The translations under genes were made by a program, and so were the position numbers. This document shows, piece by piece, positions 23,201-35,700 of a stretch of 64,000 bases of DNA; position 1 is the stretch's first letter, and every line of letters starts with the position of its first letter. The stretch is from Nematostella vectensis. Lineage: Eukaryota > Cnidaria > Anthozoa > Actiniaria > Edwardsiidae. The DNA is taken from assembly GCF_932526225.1 (NCBI RefSeq), contig NC_064046.1:14333408-14397407 (forward strand), read 5' to 3'. Below the pieces are notes generated by a model, which worked only from the letters and a program-made list of their open reading frames with translations, did not search any database and was not told where the DNA came from.

Positions 23201-26200
23201 CATCGTCATGACCATCATAAACAACATCATCGTCATGACCATCATAAACAACATCATCGTCATGACCATCATAAACAACATCATCGTCATGACCATCATA
23301 AACAACATCATCAACATGACCATCATAAACAACAACATCATCATGACCATCATAAACAGCATCATCGTCATGACCATCATAAACAACATCATCGTCATGA
23401 CCATCATAAACAACATCATCGTCATGACCATCATAAACAACATCATCGTCATGACCATCATAAACAACATCATCGTCATGACCATCATAAACAACATCAT
23501 CAACATGACCATCATTAACAACATCGTCACCATGGCCATCATAAACAACATCATCATCATGACCATCATAAACAACATCATAACCATGACCATCATAAAC
23601 AACATCATCGTCATGACCATCATAAACAACATCATCGTCATGACCATCATAAACAACATCATCGTCATGACCATCATAAACAACATCATCGTCATGACCA
23701 TCATAAACAACATCATCGTCATGACCATCATAAACAACATCATCAACATGACCATCATTAACAACATCGTCACCATGACCATCATAAACAACATCATCAT
23801 CATGACCGTCATAAACAACACCATCATTATGACCATCATAAACAACATCATCACCATGACCATCATAAACAGCATCATCATCATGACCACCATAAACAAC
23901 ATCATCGTCATTACCATCATTAACAACATCGTCACCATGACCATCATAAACAACATCATCATCATGACCATCATAAACAACATCATCATCATGACCATCA
24001 TAAACAACATCGTCACCATGACCATCATCATGACCATCATCATCATGACCATCACAAACAACATCATCACCATAACCATCATAAACAACATCATCAACAT
24101 GACCATCATAAACAATATCATCATAACCATCATAAACAACATCATCACCATGACCATCATAAACAACATCATCACCATGAAAATCATAAACAACATCATC
24201 ATCATGACCATCATAAACAACATCATCATCATGACCATCATAAACAACATCATCACCATGACCATCATAAACAACATTATCGTCATAACCATCATAAACA
24301 TCATCATCATCATGACCATCATAAACAACATCGTCACCATGACCATCATAAAGAACATCATCACCATGACCATCATAAACAACATCATCATCATGACCAT
24401 CATTAACAACATCATCACCATGACCATCATAAACAACATCCCCATGACCATCATAAACAACATCATCATGACCATCATAAACAGCATCATCATCATGACC
24501 ACCATAAACAACATCATCGTCATGACCATCATAAACAACATCATCGTCATGACCATCATAAACAACATCATCGTCATGACCATCATAAACAACATCATCG
24601 TCATGACCATCATAAACAACATCATCAACATGACCATCATAAACAACATCATCATCATGACCATCATAAACAACATCATCACCATGACCATCATAAACAA
24701 CATTATCGTCATAACCATCATAAACATCATCATCATCATGACCATCATAAACAACATCGTCACCATGACCATCATAAAGAACATCATCGTCATGACCATC
24801 ATAAACAACATCATCGTCATGACCATCATAAACAACATCATCGTCATGACCATCATAAACAACATCATCAACATGACCATCATTAACAACATCGTCACCA
24901 TGACCATCATAAACAACATCATCATCATGACCATCATAAACAACATCATCACCATGACCATCATAAACAACATTATCGTCATAACCATCATAAACATCAT
25001 CATCATCATGACCATCATAAACAACATCGTCACCATGACCATCATAAACAACATCATCATCATGACCATCATAAACAACACCATCATTATGACCATCATA
25101 AACAACATCATCACCATGACCATCATAAACAGCATCATCATCATGACCACCATAAACAACATCATCGTCATTACCATCATTAACAACATCGTCACCATGA
25201 CCATCATAAACAACATCATCATCATGACCATCATTAACAACATCATCATCATGACCATCATAAACAACATCATCATCATGACCATCATAAACAACATTGT
25301 CACCATGACCATCATAAACAACATCATCATCATGACCATCATAAACAACACCATCATTATGACCATCATAAACAACATCATCACCATGACCATCATAAAC
25401 AGCATCATCATCATGACCACCATAAACAACATCATCGTCATTACCATCATTAACAACATCGTCACCATGACCATCATAAACAACATCATCATCATGACCA
25501 TCATAAACAACATCATCATCATGACCATCATAAACAACATCGTCACCATGACCATCATCATGACCATCATCATCATGACCATCATAAACAACATCATCAC
25601 CATAACCATCATAAACAACATCATCAACATGACCATCATAAACAATATCATCATAACCATCATAAACAACATCATCACCATGACCATCATAAACAACATC
25701 ATCACCATGAAAATCATAAACAACATCATCATGACCATCATAAACAACATCATCACCATGACCATCATAAACAACATCATCACCATGAAAATCATAAACA
25801 ACATCATCATCATGACCATCATAAACAAAATCATGACCATCATTAACAACATCGTCACCTTGACTATCATAAACAGCATCATCATCATGACCATCATAAA
25901 CAGCATCATCGTCATGACCATCATTAACAACATCGTCACCATGACCATCATAAACAACATCATCATCATGACCATCATAAACAACATTATCGTCATGACC
26001 ATCATAAACAACATCATCATCATGACCATCATAAACAACATCATCACCATGACCACCATAAACATCATCATCACCATGACCATCATTAACAACATCATCA
26101 TCATGACAATCATAAACAACATCATCATCATGACCATCATAAACAACATCATCACCATGACCATCATAAACAACATTATCGTCATAACCATCATAAACAT

Positions 26201-29200
26201 CATCATCATCATGACCATCATAAACAACATCATCATCATGACCATCATAAACTACATCATCACCATGACCATCATAAACAACATCATCATCATGACCATC
26301 ATAAACAACATCATCATCATGACCATCATAAACAACATCATCACCATGACCACCATAAACAACATCATCATCATGACAATCATAAACAACATCATCATCA
26401 TGACAATCATAAACAACATCATCATCATGACCATCATAAACAACACTATCATTATGACCATCATAAACAACATCATCATGACCATCATAAACAACATCAT
26501 CATCATGACCATCATAAACAACATCATCATCATGACCATCATAAACTACATCATCACCATGACCATCATAAACAACATCATCATCATGACCATCATAAAC
26601 ATCATCCCCATCACCATCATAAACAACATCATCACCATGACCATCATTAACAACATCATCATCATGACAATCATAAACAACATCATCATCATGACCATCA
26701 TAAACAACATCATCATCATGACAATCATAAACAACATCATCATGACCATCATAAACAACAACATCGTCATGACCATCATTAACAACATCATCATCATGAC
26801 CATCATAAACATCATCCCCATCACCATCATAAACAACATCATCACCATGACCATCATAAACAACATCATCATGACCATCATTAACAACAACATCTTCATG
26901 ACCATCATAAACAACAACATCATCATGACCATCATAAACTACATCATCATCATGAACATCATAAACAACATCATCATCATGACCATCATAAACTACATCA
27001 TCATCATGACCATCATAAACAACATCATCATCATGACCATCATAAACAACACCATCATTATGACCATCATAAACAACATCATCGTCATAACCATCATAAA
27101 CAACATGATCACCATGACCATCATAAACAACATCATCACCATGACCATCATTAACAACATCATCATCATGACAATCATAAACAACATCATCATGACCATC
27201 ATAAACAACAACATCGTCATGACCATCATTAACAACATCATCATCATGACCATCATAAACTACATCATCATCATGACCATCATAAACAACATTATCATCA
27301 TGACCATCATAAACAACACCATCATTATGACCATCATAAACAACATCATCGTCATAACCATCATAAACAACATGATCACCATGACCATCATAAACAACAT
27401 CATCATCATGACCATCATAAACAACATTGTCGTCGTCGTCGGTGTCGTCATCATCATCACTGCTTCCACTTACTTAATCACCCCCAGTCGTCTGCCATAG
27501 CCTTCTTTTTTGAAGTCATCCTTAACTTAAACACCCTTTTTATCGGTATGCAATAATCCCTATTATGTATGTATAGTACCTTCCTGCCGTAGAAGTCTTT
27601 CATAAGTGAGTGTTCTGCGTCCACTAGTTCTTGAGTGATGTAAGCTCTGTGTCGCATGTCAGCTTCACGCCAACAGGTCTCCACCACATGGCTTGCTTGC
27701 TTGTCTCCAGCAAACTTAGCAAAGACGCCCTGGAATTCACAGAACATAAAATAAAAGGCCTCACTGTAAGTCCATTATTTCAGGGATGTAGCCTTCAGCC
27801 AGGAGAATTCGGTAGAATGTTCAGTGATTTGTAGTATGTCAATATTGCCTGAATTCTCACCAGCTTAACATGAGCAAACAAACGAGATTTCTAGAGTGAT
27901 TCAACACACTACTGCTCATAATTCTGTGAAAAACTCACAGATACAGTAAGTGTCACGCACGGAGTGATGGTGTGAGTGTCATGCACAGAGTGATGGTGTG
28001 AGTGTCACGCACGGAGTGATGGTGTGAGTGTCACGCACGGAGTGATGGTGTGAGTGTCACGCACGGGGTGATGGTGTGGCACTAAGGGCAGCTGCTAGAT
28101 AAACAGACTTATGACACTAAGGGATTACCAGAAAATAATTAATTTTTTATCAAACGTTCTTCCTCCTATGTATTCTTCCATTTTGGTGATCAAGGAATAA
28201 AACACACCCAATAGAATACCCTAGTAACATGGATTGCTACATTTGTTCAAGGTCATCAGAGACATTCCAAAATCTTGAAGGCCTCTGACATGATACTGGT
28301 ATGCCCATAAAATTTGTCTGAAACTGAGCCTTTCCCTGTATTCAAGCATTCTTAGTCAATCTGTCCTGCAGGCATATAAGAAACCTTAAGATCTACGACG
28401 GCCAAGAGTCAAGGACTGGGCACAAGCAAGATTTCAGCGTGTGCTAACTGTGCTTTCATGCTGAAACATGTGGGCTGTTATCATCCCTCCACCATCACGA
28501 ATCTTAAGTCTCCTAGTAGTAACTCTAAACTGGACTATCTTTGACAGTGGGTAGGTAAATTCGGCAAAATTCCTCACCCTTAGTTTATTGATCATCTTAT
28601 GTTTCCTTTTCTCCCCGATAGTCTTGCTCTTCATGTACGCCTCAATGACATGGGACCCCATGGCATTGCAAGATACAAGGACCAGCTCATCTTGGCTCAG
28701 ATGTAAGAGACTGTCAGCAAACACAGCAACATGCTCAAAATCTAGCAATGCCTTCATCAACACTGCTCCATGGAAGTTCACACGCTCCAGACAGGGCTTC
28801 TGCTTTACCTGTTGATGATTATGATGAATATCACTGGAGGCAAATTAATAAACACATAGAATTTGCAGTCTAGCATTTTTCACAGGTGGAGACGGATGGT
28901 TAGAGTTGACATTTCTGTGTGACACATGCTACAGTACAATGGCTATTAATTTGTGATGAAAGAAAATGAACTAGCCAACCAGCATAGAAAATAAAAGTTT
29001 TTGATGAAACTGCAAGTTATGGAGTTCATGTAAATAAAAACGCTGATTCTGATGATTTATTTATTATGTATTTTATTAATTTTTTTCATTTATCTCGTGT
29101 CATTACAAAACAAAATCAAATTTACAGTAAATGCTTAAAATTGCATTAGTAATACAGATTGATGGCTTCTTACTGTCTACTTCAGACTGTCTACTTACAG

Positions 29201-32200
29201 TCTGGCTTACAGTTACTGCGATGAATTTTGTTAAAAAAACACTCACCTCTTTAGTATCTTTCTGCTCATCATGTTTCTCATCTTTTTTCTCATTGTCTTC
29301 CACACTTTCCTCAACATCGTAGAAAACATCATGTGTTGTGACGGTGAGAATTAGGGTGGCACAGTCTTGTTTCTCTTCGGCACCGGTGCAGTGGAAGGCC
29401 GTGAAAATGGCATCACACATTCTGTCCTGATGTATACCAAGCCGCACACAAGACTCAGCCATCCTAGCTATGACCCCATCATGCCCTGCAGCTAGGAGGT
29501 CTTCTATTTCTGGTAACAGTTCCTCAAGAATCTCCTCTCCCTAGAAGTATTGTGTATTTGTCATCACAGATAAGATATGGCTATACACAGATAATAGATA
29601 AGATATAGCCATATACAGATAACAGATACGATATAGCTATAAACAGATAATAGATAAGATATCAGGGGCGTAAACAGGGGGGTGGCCTAAGGGGCCCGGA
29701 CCCCCCTTCTAGCAGCCAAAAATACAGTAAATGTATAAGACATTATCTAAAATACATGAGAGAATGCCTTGAAAGTGCTTTTTTGTGCCCCCTCCTGTTA
29801 AATACCCTGGCTATGCCGCTGGATATGGCTATGAACAGGTTATAGATAAAGATATAGCTATACACAGATAATAGATATGTGTATCCTAGTGATTTGCATA
29901 TAGCAGGCATGTGGCCAGGATTTGCTAAGGGTGTCATGGTAAAGATATTTTGTGACTGCAATTTCAATTCATTTTTTTTTGCCAAGGGGTCCTTGCCTGT
30001 GAACTATAACTTTATACTGTTCCTAGTTTTTAATGACAACTGCATAATCGTGCACATTCATTTAAAACCTTGTTCTAAGATTTCAAATAACTATAAGATA
30101 TTTGGCAAATTTTTCAAGGACCATTTGACACTCCTTTCAGTCGGCACCTACTCACCAGATCAGGGTCTGTAGTGCTTGCCAACAGGTGCTGCACCAGGAA
30201 GTTGCATGTAGGGTGTTGAGCGAGTGTTACAAGGTGTGACTTGAAAAATGTCTTGTACAGCTTTTTGTACAGCTTTGGAGGGGCAGTATGTAGAAGCTTT
30301 TCCATCAGATGACTTGAGACCTCATGGGATAGTATTGGTGGAACTTTATAGCTGTAGGCGGAAGATGCTATTAAGGTGTAACAGATACCTCCCCTTAAAG
30401 GGAGATACAGTAGGGGGAAGTGGCTATAGAAAGAAAGGGGGAGGTTTAAATCTTCGACCAAACATTTTATTACCACCAACCATCCCCCACCACCACTCAC
30501 TTTTATGAGTGGAAAAGAAATATATATATACATAAAAAAATACTTGCCAAAGTTTACAAACCCAAAAACATATCTTGGTTCCCTTCTACTGCTAATATGC
30601 TAGCGCTACCATTCCTCCCTTCCACAATAGATCTCCTGAAGGGGCAACGATTTCCCAATTTGTTGATGAGGTTCATCATCCTCCTACACCCACATTATGT
30701 ACAATCTCTAAAGTGGGGCACTATGTACAATCTCTAAAATGGGGCACTATGTACAATCTCTAAAATGGGGCGCTATGTACCATCTCTAAAGTGGGGCACT
30801 ATGTACAATCTCTAAAGTGGGGCACTATGTACAATCTCTAAAGTGGGGCACTACGTACAATCTCTAAAGTGGGGCACTATGTACAATCTCTAAAGTGGGG
30901 CACTATGTACAATCTCTAAAGTGGGGCACTATGTACAATCTCTAAAGTGGGGCACTATGTACAATCTCTAAAGTGGGGCACTTTGTACAATCTCTAAAGT
31001 GGGGCACTTTGTACAATCTCTAAAGTGGGGCACTATGTACAATCTCTAAAGTGGGGCACTATGTACAATCTCTAAAGTGGGGCACTATGTACAATCTCTA
31101 AAGTGGGGCACTATATACAATCTCTAAAGTGGGGCACTTCACAAACAACATCTTACCACCCACTTTTTGCAGCTCACTGTAAAAAAAAAACCCTGGCAGT
31201 GTTTTTTCTCACCTTGAAACGCTTGCATTGTCATTATCTTCGTCACCGCTTTCACTTTTTTCTTCCTTTTTCTCCTTCTTTTTCTTCTTATCAAACACAC
31301 AAGACTGCTTCATTATCTTTTTTGCAAGCTTTGAACAGAGTTTCTCATCTTTCTGGTGAAGCACTAATAGCAAGGTCTGTATGACAGGACAGCAAACAGG
31401 GTGAAACACTTGAGCTTCCATGTCCATATTCAAGACCACTGAAGCCATGGTTTTTAATACCGGGATAAAAGTGTCTGGCACTGCCATGGTCTGTGATGGT
31501 GTAATCGTTTGAGAAGCTCCAAAAGCTTGCCCAACTAGTAAAATTAGAAAAACTTTGATTATCAATCTCATTTTACACCTTATACATGCATCCCAATCAT
31601 TGGTCTACAGGGTTCCCTCTTAAGAAACACAAGTCACCCCGCCTCCTGTTGTTACCATACAAGGAAAGCACATGGAGCTAGCAGAAAAGGCACAGAAAAA
31701 AGATAGCTTGCCAAAAGAGCATATGCCAGTCATTATTTTTTCATTCAAATGTATCAAAGTACCAATTGTGAGAAAGCAGCAAGTATGACATACAGTACTT
31801 TATAAAGCAAAATATTTCTGCCTTTAACTAAAAAAACATGATGGGTTTAAGTTGTATCTGAGAAAGCCAAAGCTTTTCTTTACCTGTTTTAACTTTCCCA
31901 AACTTCTGGCTAGCCTCCAGACCATAACGGTCCGCTCTGATCCCCTTAGACATTCTGCTGCGTTGCACAGATGCAGCAACCTTCACACCTCCCAACACCT
32001 CAAAAACAGCGCGTACCACATGGCTGCCATAAGTACTACTCATTAGTTCCTCCAAGTCTTTACTGATCACACTACAATATGATAAAAACAGCTCTTCCAT
32101 AGTACTAACATTTTCGTCTCCTTTGTTGACCTCCCTGACTTTAGTTCGCTCAGTTCTAATCATATTTGGTACACTGTTGACTAAGTGTTGGATCACATGG

Positions 32201-32502
32201 CTACCAAATTTATCATTTGTGACAGTTTTGTAGTTTGGGGTAAGGCTTTGCCATATCGTCTTTATTTGTGTATCTGTAAAAAAGCGCAAAAGTCTCTCCA
32301 TAACTCTACTCATTCCCTGATCACAGCAGAGCTCGAGTTCGTTGCCCTCAACTTGAGTAAAAACATTTTCGACAAATAAAGTTTTTGATTCCTCGTCGTC
32401 AAAATCGTCTTCCTCGATGACACTTTCGACCCTTTTGAAGTAGCCTAACGTATCCTCATCCAGACTACTCTTGTACTTTTTCTTCGACTTCTTCTCCTCC
32501 AT
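20209..32502 (-). CDS. NOP9: NOP9, nucleolar Pumilio-like pre-rRNA binding protein
   Basis: Eight exons on the complement: 32502-31884, 31534-31213, 30351-30156, 29540-29247, 28808-28578, 27729-27580, 21637-21404 and 20418-20209. All phases agree and give 751 residues (human NOP9 is about 640). NOP9 binds the pre-18S rRNA in the nucleolus and is needed for small-subunit maturation. Support comes from the N-terminal DTLGYFKRVESV and FVENVFTQVEGNELEL segments and from Puf-like helices such as FGSHVIQHLV (residues 99-108), YGSHVVRAVF, HPTCNFLVQHLLAS, MGSHVIEAYMKS, ASHVVETCW and FYGRKVLKTC. Lys/Glu-rich inserts occur in exons 2 and 4 and the C-terminus is very basic. Exons 7-8 are the least certain because they lie beyond a 5.9-kb repetitive intron, but the splice phases fit. 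The start codon lies in a 212-bp divergent promoter shared with CLPTM1L. Confidence 0.9.
20573..20786. mobile_element. Short inverted-repeat element in NOP9 intron 7
   Basis: Inverted ends of 27 bp lie at 20573-20599 and 20760-20786 (GCCGCATTGTCATC, 25 of 27 bases matching). The interior has CAATAGACACACTGCTTTTA, and a diverged relative of this interior is present at about 55275-55385 in a DHRS4 intron. It is non-coding, and a clean target duplication was not seen. Confidence 0.6.
20800..20936. repeat. 44-bp tandem triplet
   Basis: Three near-identical copies of a 44-bp unit (CATTACAGCCCTTTGAAAAA) start at 20801, 20845 and 20889, in NOP9 intron 7 beside the short inverted-repeat element. Confidence 0.9.
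21856..27434. repeat. 27-bp minisatellite filling NOP9 intron 6 (about 5.6 kb)
   Basis: The unit is about 27 bp, ATGACCATCATAAACAACAT plus CATCAYC, with frequent 3-bp step variants and occasional 24- or 30-bp units; about 200 copies. G is nearly absent from the + strand apart from ATGACC and occasional GTC. Because the unit is a multiple of three and has no stop in two registers, very long frames stay open on both strands (for example 22608-27500 on + and 26248-22784 on -). These translate to pure 9-residue repeats and are not credible genes. Confidence 0.97.
27950..28080. repeat. 26-bp tandem repeat, 5 units, NOP9 intron 5
   Basis: Five copies of a 26-bp unit (GTGTCACGCACGGAGTGATG) lie in the intron 27730-28577. 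The rest of that intron shows nothing distinctive. Confidence 0.92.
29566..29662. repeat. Short AGATAATAGATAAGATATAGC tandem repeat, NOP9 intron 3
   Basis: Three to four imperfect copies of a unit of about 27-30 bp (ACAGATAATAGATAAGATAT) lie in the intron. More copies resume at about 29825-29880, immediately after the element at 29663-29821, so that element appears to have inserted into the repeat. Confidence 0.75.
29663..29821. mobile_element. hAT-like MITE in NOP9 intron 3
   Basis: The ends CAGGGGCGTAAACAGG and CCCTGGCTATGCCGCTG are inverted, imperfect copies of each other. GATAT is duplicated on both sides. CAG...CTG ends of this type are common among non-autonomous hAT elements. It has no coding capacity. 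Confidence 0.55.
30696..31137. repeat. 26-bp tandem repeat, about 17 units, NOP9 intron 2
   Basis: About 17 copies of a 26-bp unit (CTATGTACAATCTCTAAAGT plus GGGGCA) lie in the intron 30352-31212, ending about 75 bp from the exon 2 donor. Confidence 0.96.
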
Positions 32503-32714
32503 ACTATAACACTTTTTTTTTGCGATATTCTGTAAAACGTTAGAAATTTATGTTAGAATTTCCGCCATTTTGACCATGTGGGTAAACCATGCGACCAGGC
32601 CTCAAGAACTGCCGAAATAAACTTGGGTTCCCTGTGGTTTGACCAGCGGGTTCACCCATTAGGAATTTAAAAATATACATGTCCTTTTAGAGGTTTCGCT
32701 TTTAAGTTAGCCTT
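32503..32714. promoter_or_regulatory. Divergent promoter between NOP9 and CLPTM1L
   Basis: Only 212 bp separate the two start codons. A TTCCGCCATTTTG string (near 32559), of the kind bound by YY1-type factors, lies between them. No TATA box was seen on either side, which fits housekeeping bidirectional promoters; regulation is inference. Confidence 0.6.
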
Positions 32715-35700
32715 ATGTTTGGGATTAATCTTACAACGATAGCACTGACGGTGTTCGGGCTATATATGCTAAACTCTGTTTACGTGGTCTACAATTTATT
32801 CTATGTGCCCAGCTGTCGGGGAAACTCAAGGGAGTGTTTGCACCCGCACTCTATCTTAGGTCAAAATTTGGAGGTAATAAGACTTTAATAATATCCTAAT
32901 CCTTTAAGTTTATCAGAGCTTATGAAATACTATAACTGTTCCTCTACTTGCCTCTCTTTCAACTCTGTCCCTTTTCCCCCTTCTTTTATTTTCATATTAC
33001 CGATGGCTTTGACTCATAATTTTTCTATTTTTTTTTGTTAGCTTGCATTGTACACCTCCACACAGCCGAACGCCAGGAGCATCGACAGTTTAGAGCTTTT
33101 GTGGAAAAAGAGTAATTTTGATATATTTGAATCGTTTACTGAGTAAGTTACTATCGTTTATTCTAGTTCTACCAACTCTGAAAGTTTATATGGATCTCAT
33201 CAGTGAAACACAAACCACAATATCCCACTATAGAAGATTATGGAGGCCTAATGGAAGCCACCTGTAACTTACCTAAATTTTTCATCATTCCCATGGACTG
33301 ATGTACAGCAGACCATATGCGCAATTTACCAAGAGATATTGGAGAGTACTTGAGATTAAGAGGCATCTGACGAGAAGTCTTGTTTAGAGGCTGAGGAAAA
33401 AAGAGATAAATAGAAAGTGACAAAACTGTCATACAGGGTCTTCAAAAGAATATTGTCAAGGACAGACCCTTGAAAATAATGATGATGGTGGTAATGTTTG
33501 AGTTGGTGATGGTTATGGTGATGATCTTTATGATAATGATGATGATATGGGCTAGAATGAAGTGAAATGATCATGATGATGATGATGATGATATAGGCTA
33601 GAATGAAGTGAAATGATCATGATGATGATGATATGGGCTAGAATGAAGTGAAATGATGATGACGATGATGATATGGGCTAGAATGAAGTGAAATTATGAT
33701 GATGATGATGATATGGGCTAGAATGAAGTGAAATGATCATCATGATGATGATTATGATATGGGCTAGAATGAAGTGAAATGATCATGATGATGATGTGAT
33801 GATATGGGCTAGAATGAAGTGAAATGATCATGATGATGATATGGGCTAGAATGAAGTGAAATGATGATGATGATTATTATTATATGGGCTAGAATGAAGT
33901 GAAATGATGATGATGATGATGATGTGATGATATGGGCTAGAATGAAGTGAAATGATCATGATGATGATGATATGGGCTAGAATGAAGTGGAATGATGATG
34001 ATGATATGGGCTAGAATGAAGTGAAATGATGATGATGATGATGTGATGATATGGGCTAGAATGAAGTGAAATGATGATGATGATGATATGGGCTAGAATG
34101 AAGTGAAATGATGATGATGATGATGTGATGATATGGGCTAGAATGAAGTGAAATGATCATGATGATGATGATATGGGCTAGAATGAAGTGAAATGATGAT
34201 GATGATGATGATATGGGCTAGAATGAAGTGAAATGATCATCATGATGATGATTATGATATGGGCTAGAATGAAGTGAAATGATCATGATGATGATGTGAT
34301 GATATGGGCTAGAATGAAGTGAAATGATCATGATGATGATATGGGCTAGAATGAAGTGAAATGATCATGATGATGATTATTATATGGGCTAGAATGAAGT
34401 GAAATGATGATGATGATGATGATGTGATGATATGGGCTAGAATGAAGTGAAATTATGATGATGATGATGATATGGGCTAGAATGAAGTGAAATGATGATG
34501 ATGATTATGATATGGGCTAGAATGAAGTGAAATGATGATGATGATGATGTGATGATATGGGCTAGAATGAAGTGAAATGATCATGATGATAATGATGATA
34601 TGGGCTAGAATGAAGTGAAATGATCATGATGATGATGATGATGATATGGGCTAGAATGAAGTAAAATGATGATGATGATGATTATTATATGGGCTAGAAT
34701 GAAGTGAAATGATGATGATGATGATGTGATGATATGGGCTAGAATGAAGTGAAATGATGATGATGATAATGATATAGAATGAAGTGAAATGATGATGATG
34801 ATGATATGGGCTAGAATGAAGTGGAATGATGATGATGATATGGGCTAGAATGAAGTGAAATGATCATGATGATAATGATGATATGGGCTAGAATGAAGTG
34901 AAATGATCATGATGATGATGATATGGGCTAAAATGAAGTGAAATGATGATGATGATAATGATATAGAATGAAGTGAAATGATGATGATGATGATGATGAT
35001 ATGGGCTAGAATGAAGTGAAATGATCATGATGATGATGATATGGGCTAGAATGAAGTGGAATGATGATGATGATATGGGCTAGAATTGAGTTAAATAATA
35101 CTGATGATGATTAAGGATGATGCTGATATTGTGATGCTGTTGATAATGAAGATGTTGATGAATATGTTGATGATGATGATCGGGGCTAATGATGTTGATC
35201 TTAATAAATTTATAAATTTCATGGTGACAACTATTTTTATGACAATGATTGATGTGATGTAATGTGGTCTTAGGGTTGTCGATGCTGTTGATACTAGCAC
35301 TGTGCTAATATCTTTGCATCAGTTTTTAAAAACATGGTCAATTATTTCTTTTTAGAATTTTAAATGCAAGTATACCAAGATGCACTAGAAACAACGGCTC
35401 GCTGTACATCACTGTGTATGTGTACCCAGTTGGTCAGACACCATTTCGTAATAATTATATGACATCATATGCATCATCTGCGTTAACAACATATGCAGTC
35501 CCAAAGGATGAAGTCGTCAATCTTTTGTCAGGAGGAAAAAAGGTATCAAATAAGGTTCTTCAGTTCTGGGCGGTCCATGATAGGTGGCGGAAGTGGTGGG
35601 GTACGCAGCGTTGGCAGATTAGGGTTGGGGTCTATTTTTGGCCTCCCCCTCCCCTAAAAAAACCTTCCCATTTACCAATGTCTTAAATGATGTAACCAAA

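Noticed and set aside
22608-27500. 1630-codon + strand frame and the opposite 1154-codon frame (26248-22784)
   Set aside because: Both follow from a 27-bp repeat that lacks stops in two registers. They translate to 9-residue repeats of Ile/Asn/Thr or Met/Val/Leu with no unique domain, and lie inside NOP9 intron 6.
33480-35090. CRISPR-like pattern of a conserved 23-bp repeat with variable spacers
   Set aside because: The spacers are GAT microsatellite tracts of variable length, there are no cas genes, and the context is a eukaryotic intron.
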